A stretch of 64,000 nucleotides of DNA from an uncultured Rhizobium sp. (GTDB taxonomy: Bacteria; Pseudomonadota; Alphaproteobacteria; Rhizobiales; Rhizobiaceae): assembly GCA_945952315.1 (NCBI GenBank), contig CAMFIE010000022.1, forward strand, positions 1 to 64,000, written 5' to 3'. Position 1 is the first letter of the stretch. Every line of letters begins with the position of its first letter. Made by a program: the position numbers and the translations under genes. Shown here one piece after another: positions 60,151-64,000 of the stretch. The notes below the pieces were generated by a model. The model made no database searches. It saw nothing but the letters and a program-made list of their open reading frames with translations, and was not told the origin of the DNA.

Positions 60151-61221
60151 ATGAAGAAGCTTGCTCTCGCACTTGCCGCAACCGCGGCCATGATGTTCTC
60201 CGTCGGCGCCGCCTCCGCTGCCGACAAGACGAAGGTCTGCTTCGTCTATGTCGGTTCCAAGACCGATGGCGGCTGGACCCAGGCTCACGAGCTTGGCCGC
60301 GAACAGCTGGAAAAGGAACTGGGCGACAAGATCGAAGCGCCGTATCTCGAAAACGTTCCGGAAGGCCCGGATGCCGAGCGCGCGATCGAACGCATGGCCC
60401 GCTCCGGCTGCGCCCTAATCTTCACCACCTCCTTCGGCTTCATGGATGCCACGCTGAAGGTGGCCGAGAAGTTCCCGGACGTGAAGTTCGAGCATGCGAC
60501 CGGCTACAAGTCTGCCGCCAACGTCTCCACCTACAATTCGCGCTTCTATGAAGGCCGCTACATCAACGGCCAGATCGCCGCGAAGATGTCGAAGACCGGC
60601 ACCGCCGGCTACATCGCATCCTTCCCGATCCCGGAAGTGGTAGCCGGTATCAACTCGTTCCTGCTCGGCGCCCGCTCCGTAAACCCGGACTTCAAGCTGA
60701 AGGTCATCTGGGTAAACACCTGGTTTGACCCGGGCAAGGAAGCCGATGCAGCCAAGGCCCTCATCGACCAGGGTGTTGACGTGCTGACCCAGCACACCGA
60801 CACCACTGCACCGATGCAGGTTGCCGAAGAGCGCGGCATTCACGCGTTCGGTCAGGCGTCCGACATGATCAAGGCTGGCCCGAAGGCACAGCTTTCGGCC
60901 ATCGTCGATACCTGGGGTGCCTATTACATCAAGCGCACCAAGGCCCTGCTTGACGGCTCCTGGACCGCTCAGCAGAGCTTTGACGGCCTGAAGGACGGCA
61001 TCCTGACCATGGCGCCCTATACCAACGTGCCGGATGACGTGAAGAAGATGGCTGAGGAAACCGAAGCCAAGATCAAGTCCGGCGAGCTGAAGCCCTTCAC
61101 CGGCCCGATCAAGAAGCAGGACGGTTCTGACTGGCTGAAGGCGGGTGAATCTGCCGATGACGGCACCATTCTTGGCATGAACTTCTACGTCGAAGGCGTG
61201 GACGACAAGCTGCCGCAGTAA
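60151..61221 (+). CDS. BMP-family periplasmic substrate-binding protein
   Basis: A 356-residue receptor of the BMP/PnrA family, which binds nucleosides or purine bases. A signal peptide with an alanine-type cleavage site (VGAASAA-DKTK) replaces the lipoprotein signal of Gram-positive members. VGSKTDGGWTQAHELGREQ, IFTTSFGFMDATLKVAEKFP and LTQHTDTTAPMQVAEERG resemble the rhizobial/Brucella purine-binding proteins as I recall them. It is last in the transporter operon and has its own GGGGT-rich leader; a strong terminator follows. Confidence 0.93.
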   Translation: MKKLALALAATAAMMFSVGAASAADKTKVCFVYVGSKTDGGWTQAHELGREQLEKELGDKIEAPYLENVPEGPDAERAIERMARSGCALIFTTSFGFMDATLKVAEKFPDVKFEHATGYKSAANVSTYNSRFYEGRYINGQIAAKMSKTGTAGYIASFPIPEVVAGINSFLLGARSVNPDFKLKVIWVNTWFDPGKEADAAKALIDQGVDVLTQHTDTTAPMQVAEERGIHAFGQASDMIKAGPKAQLSAIVDTWGAYYIKRTKALLDGSWTAQQSFDGLKDGILTMAPYTNVPDDVKKMAEETEAKIKSGELKPFTGPIKKQDGSDWLKAGESADDGTILGMNFYVEGVDDKLPQ

Positions 61222-61239
61222 TCGTGCAGGACATTCACG

Positions 61240-61265
61240 GAAAGGGCGCCGCAAGGCGCCCTTTC
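61240..61265 (+). terminator. Terminator of the BMP transporter operon
   Basis: An 11-bp perfect stem GAAAGGGCGCC / GGCGCCCTTTC around a GCAA tetraloop, followed by TCGTTT, 18 bases after the binding-protein stop. Confidence 0.88.
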
Positions 61266-61371
61266 TCGTTTCATGCCCTGGCGATTGTATTTCCGGCGGG
61301 CCTGCACTATTTCATCACCTCTGGCCAAAATCCGGCCCGGCCCGGCATCCGCTCCTGCCGCACGGTGGTTT

Positions 61372-62664
61372 ATGATTACGACTGAAATAGCAGTCATCTT
61401 TGTCCTGCTGCTTATCAATGCCTTCTTCTCGCTCTCGGAAATGGCCATCGTCTCCGCGAGCAAGCCCATGCTGCGGCAAAAGGCAAAGCAGGGGGATCGG
61501 CGCGCGCTTGCCGCGCTGCGCCTCGCGGAAGATCCGAGCAACTTTCTGTCGACCGTTCAGGTGGGTATAACGCTGGTCGGCACGCTCGCCGGTGCCTATG
61601 GCGGTGCCGCGATTGCCGACAAGCTTGCGCCATTCTTTGAAAGCCTGCCGGGTCTTGCCACCTACGGCCAGACGGTCGCGGTTGCGGTGGTGGTCACCGC
61701 GATCACCTATTTCTCGGTGATCATCGGCGAACTCATTCCGAAGCAGCTGGCGCTTTCCAATGCGACGGCACTTTCTCTGGTCGTGGCGCGGCCGATGGCG
61801 GTGCTGTCGAAAATCACCGCGCCGGTCGTATACCTGTTTGAAATGTCGGCCCATGTTTTCATGCGGCTGACGGGCATGCTGTCGAAAAGCGCCGATGAGG
61901 TGACGGAAGCCGAGGTGCATGCGGTGCTCGCCGAAGGGGCGGAAAGCGGCGTGATCGAAAAGGAAGAGCACGATATCCTGCGCCGGATCATCGGGCTGGG
62001 TGACCGCTCGGTCAAATCGATCATGACGCATCGCACGGAAGTGGTTTCCCTGGATATCAACGACAGTCTGGAAGAGCTGCGCCGCACCGTGGAAGAAACC
62101 CCGCATTCCCGCTATCTTGTGGTGGAGGGCGATGACCGGAACGTGGTGGGCGCGGTCCATGCCCGCGATATTCTGAGTGTTCCGGCAAACGACAAGACGT
62201 TTACGCTGCAGTCGCTGGTCAAGGATGTGCTGGCGATCCCGGAAACGGTTTCGTGCCTGAAGGCGCTGGAAACATTCAAGGCCGCCCCGATGCATCTTGC
62301 CATCATCGTCGATGAATATGGCAGCACGGAAGGCATCGTCACGCAGTCGGACCTGCTGGAGGCCATCGTCGGCATCCTGCCGTCCAACTATGACGACGAC
62401 GATTCGTCGCTGATCCGCATCCGCGAGGATGGCAGCTACCTAATCGATGGCCGCACGCCTTTCCATGAGGTGGAGCTGGCGCTGGAGCTCGATCACATCG
62501 AGAATGAAGGCGATTTTGAAACCATCGCCGGTTTCATGGTGCAGGAGCTGCGCAAGAACCCGACAGAGGGCGATGTGCTGGAGCGCTTCGGCTACCGTTT
62601 CGAAGTCATCGACATGGATGGCCGCCGTATCGACAAGATCCTGCTGCAGCGGCTGGAAAGCTGA
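61372..62664 (+). CDS. CNNM/CBS/CorC-domain protein (hemolysin-like)
   Basis: A 430-residue membrane protein. The DUF21/CNNM transmembrane domain (about 1-190) opens MITTEIAVIFVLLLINAFF and contains SEMAIVSASKPMLRQ. Two CBS domains (about 210-330; IMTHRTEVVSLDI and HLAIIVDEYGSTEGIVT) and a CorC/HlyC domain (about 345-430; DGRTPFHEVELALEL) follow. Relatives are linked to magnesium or other cation homeostasis; the name hemolysin is historical. The start at 61372 is preferred to a 33-residue extension without membrane character. Confidence 0.9.
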   Translation: MITTEIAVIFVLLLINAFFSLSEMAIVSASKPMLRQKAKQGDRRALAALRLAEDPSNFLSTVQVGITLVGTLAGAYGGAAIADKLAPFFESLPGLATYGQTVAVAVVVTAITYFSVIIGELIPKQLALSNATALSLVVARPMAVLSKITAPVVYLFEMSAHVFMRLTGMLSKSADEVTEAEVHAVLAEGAESGVIEKEEHDILRRIIGLGDRSVKSIMTHRTEVVSLDINDSLEELRRTVEETPHSRYLVVEGDDRNVVGAVHARDILSVPANDKTFTLQSLVKDVLAIPETVSCLKALETFKAAPMHLAIIVDEYGSTEGIVTQSDLLEAIVGILPSNYDDDDSSLIRIREDGSYLIDGRTPFHEVELALELDHIENEGDFETIAGFMVQELRKNPTEGDVLERFGYRFEVIDMDGRRIDKILLQRLES

Positions 62665-62725
62665 TTGCAAGCGCGCTGTTGCTTTGGCGAATGCGCGAAT
62701 ATTTGCTACATCGGGAATCAGGGGC

Positions 62726-62750
62726 AGGGCGGGCCACACCCGCCCTTCTT
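62726..62750 (+). terminator. Terminator before glmU
   Basis: An 8-bp stem AGGGCGGG (62726-62733) with CCCGCCCT (62739-62746), followed by TCTTTCG. A second short hairpin, GGACCG/CGGTCC (62763-62779), lies just 13 bases before the glmU ribosome-binding site. Confidence 0.7.
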
Positions 62751-62801
62751 TCGTCATAACCGGGACCGCGTCGCGGTCCGTCATTCATTCGGGAGAAATG
62801 C

Positions 62802-64000
62802 ATGAGCCTGCGCACCTGTCTGGCCGTCGTTCTGGCAGCGGGCGATTCCACCCGCATGAAGTCGTCCATGTCCAAGGTTCTGCATCCGGTCGGCGGCAGG
62901 CCCATGATCGCGCATGTGATGCAGGCGGTGAAAGATGCAGGCATTGCCAATATCGCGCTGGTGACGGGTCGCGATGCGGATCGCGTGACAGATGCGGCAA
63001 AGATCGGTGGCCTCGAGGTCCAGAGCTATTTCCAGAGCGAGCGCAAAGGCACCGGCCATGCGGTGCTGATGGCGAAGGAGGCAATCGCCTCCGGCTATGA
63101 CGATATTCTGGTGGCCTATGGCGATGTGCCGCTGCTGACTGCCGGTCCGCTGAAGGCAGCGCGCGAAAAGCTTGCAGAGGGCCATGACGTGGTGGTGATC
63201 GGCTTTCATACCGCCAATCCCTATGGCTATGGCCGTCTGCTGGTCGAGAATGGCGAACTGACCGCTATCCGCGAAGAAAAGGATGCAAGCGAGGAAGAGC
63301 GCAAGGTCACCTGGTGCAACAGTGGCCTGATGGCGATCAGCGGTGCCAAGGCGCTGGACCTGCTCTCCCGGATCACCAACAACAATGCCAAGGGCGAATT
63401 CTACCTCACCGATCTGGTCGAGATCGCCCGCACGCTGGGCGGCAAGGTCACCGCGGTCGATGCACCGGAAGACGAACTCACCGGCTGCAATACCCGCGCC
63501 GAACTCGCCGTCATCGAACGGATGTGGCAGGCCCGCCGCCGTCACGAGCTGATGCTGTCGGGCGTGTCGATGATCGCGCCGGAAACCGTGTTCCTCTGCC
63601 ATGATACGGTGATCGGGCAGGATACGCTGATCGAGCCGAATGTGGTCTTCGGCCCCGGCGTGGTGATCGAAGGCAATGTGGTCATCCATGCCTTCAGCCA
63701 TCTGGAGGGCGCGCATGTTTCGGAAGGTGCCTCCGTCGGCCCCTACGCGCGGTTGAGACCCGGTGCCAATCTGGCAAAGGATGCGAAAGTCGGCAATTTC
63801 TGCGAGGTCAAGAAGGCCGAGATCGGCGAGGGTGCGAAGGTCAACCACCTCACCTATATCGGTGATGCCTTCGTGGGTGCCCATGCCAATATCGGCGCGG
63901 GCACGATCACCTGCAATTATGACGGGGTGAACAAGCACATAACCCGGATCGGCGAGGGGGCTTTCATCGGCTCGAACAGTTCGCTGGTTGCGCCTGTCAG
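62802..64000 (+). CDS. glmU: Bifunctional GlmU (3' end beyond the window)
   Basis: Makes UDP-GlcNAc: the N-terminal half uridylates GlcNAc-1-phosphate and the C-terminal half acetylates glucosamine-1-phosphate. The frame from atg 62802 (after GGAGAAATGC) is open to the window end, about 399 codons of a roughly 450-codon gene. The nucleotidyl-binding motif reads [19 protein letters not shown] (Ser in place of the usual second Gly of GxGTRM), with GDVPLL and [15 protein letters not shown]. The left-handed beta-helix begins near residue 255, with [12 protein letters not shown] and [15 protein letters not shown]. Its product feeds the lpxA step at the other end of the window. Confidence 0.95.
   Translation, partial: MSLRTCLAVVLAAGDSTRMKSSMSKVLHPVGGRPMIAHVMQAVKDAGIANIALVTGRDADRVTDAAKIGGLEVQSYFQSERKGTGHAVLMAKEAIASGYDDILVAYGDVPLLTAGPLKAAREKLAEGHDVVVIGFHTANPYGYGRLLVENGELTAIREEKDASEEERKVTWCNSGLMAISGAKALDLLSRITNNNAKGEFYLTDLVEIARTLGGKVTAVDAPEDELTGCNTRAELAVIERMWQARRRHELMLSGVSMIAPETVFLCHDTVIGQDTLIEPNVVFGPGVVIEGNVVIHAFSHLEGAHVSEGASVGPYARLRPGANLAKDAKVGNFCEVKKAEIGEGAKVNHLTYIGDAFVGAHANIGAGTITCNYDGVNKHITRIGEGAFIGSNSSLVAPV

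Overview
The window is GC-rich chromosomal DNA of an alphaproteobacterium, almost certainly a member of the Rhizobiales and most likely Rhizobiaceae (Rhizobium/Agrobacterium-like). Reasons: the rseP-bamA-lpxD-fabZ-lpxA-lpxI-lpxB order; LexA boxes of the alphaproteobacterial GTTC-N7-GTTC type; a pyruvate dehydrogenase E1 beta with a fused lipoyl domain; phosphatidylcholine synthase (pcs); a DUF982 gene; and dispersed palindromic repeats of the kind common in rhizobial genomes. About 55 protein genes and one tRNA are supported. Most are core housekeeping genes.

Layout. 1-8.1 kb: outer-membrane biogenesis and lipid A operon, starting inside rseP and ending at lpxB. 8.1-13 kb: gltA, a ComEC/Rec2-family protein, lexA with its own LexA box. 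13.2-16.2 kb: VOC protein, kdsA, eno. 16.2-18.2 kb: a roughly 2 kb poorly conserved stretch with a long hairpin, a possible structured RNA and two unrecognised membrane-protein genes. 18.3-27.3 kb: ftsB and the pyruvate dehydrogenase/lipoate block (pdhA, pdhB, a small foreign-looking membrane ORF, pdhC, an SGNH hydrolase, a YdcH-like gene behind a perfect FNR/FixK box, lpd, a YeaQ-like gene, lipA, ratA-like). 27.3-39.2 kb: Na/Pi cotransporter family protein, uvrA and ssb diverging from a shared LexA box, DUF1272 gene, marC, then gyrA and parE facing each other. 39.4-43.7 kb: exported hydrolase, a 123-bp palindromic element, tpiA, secG, pyrG. 43.7-50.4 kb: an orphan PD-(D/E)XK nuclease-like gene, then moeA, moaC, trpC, trpD and a ppiD-like foldase on the minus strand. 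50.5-52.3 kb: small accessory patch (beta-lactamase-fold hydrolase, DUF982) ending at tRNA-Lys. 52.5-64 kb: ccdA, ubiH-like, pcs, quinone oxidoreductase, a four-gene BMP-type nucleoside/purine ABC transporter, a CNNM/CorC protein, and glmU, which runs off the right edge.

How genes work together. lpxA, lpxD, lpxI and lpxB supply lipid A precursors, kdsA supplies Kdo-8-phosphate, glmU makes the UDP-GlcNAc that lpxA uses, and bamA/rseP build and monitor the outer membrane. pdhABC, lpd and lipA together provide a complete pyruvate dehydrogenase and its lipoyl cofactor, feeding gltA. lexA, uvrA and ssb form a visible SOS regulon.

The most unusual item is a 119-bp palindromic element sitting in frame inside pdhC. 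It encodes about 40 residues of the interdomain linker and has the same architecture as the intergenic element at 40.35-40.47 kb. No CRISPR array, prophage, insertion sequence or multi-gene defence island was seen. The only defence-like candidate is the single nuclease-like gene at 43.7-44.7 kb.
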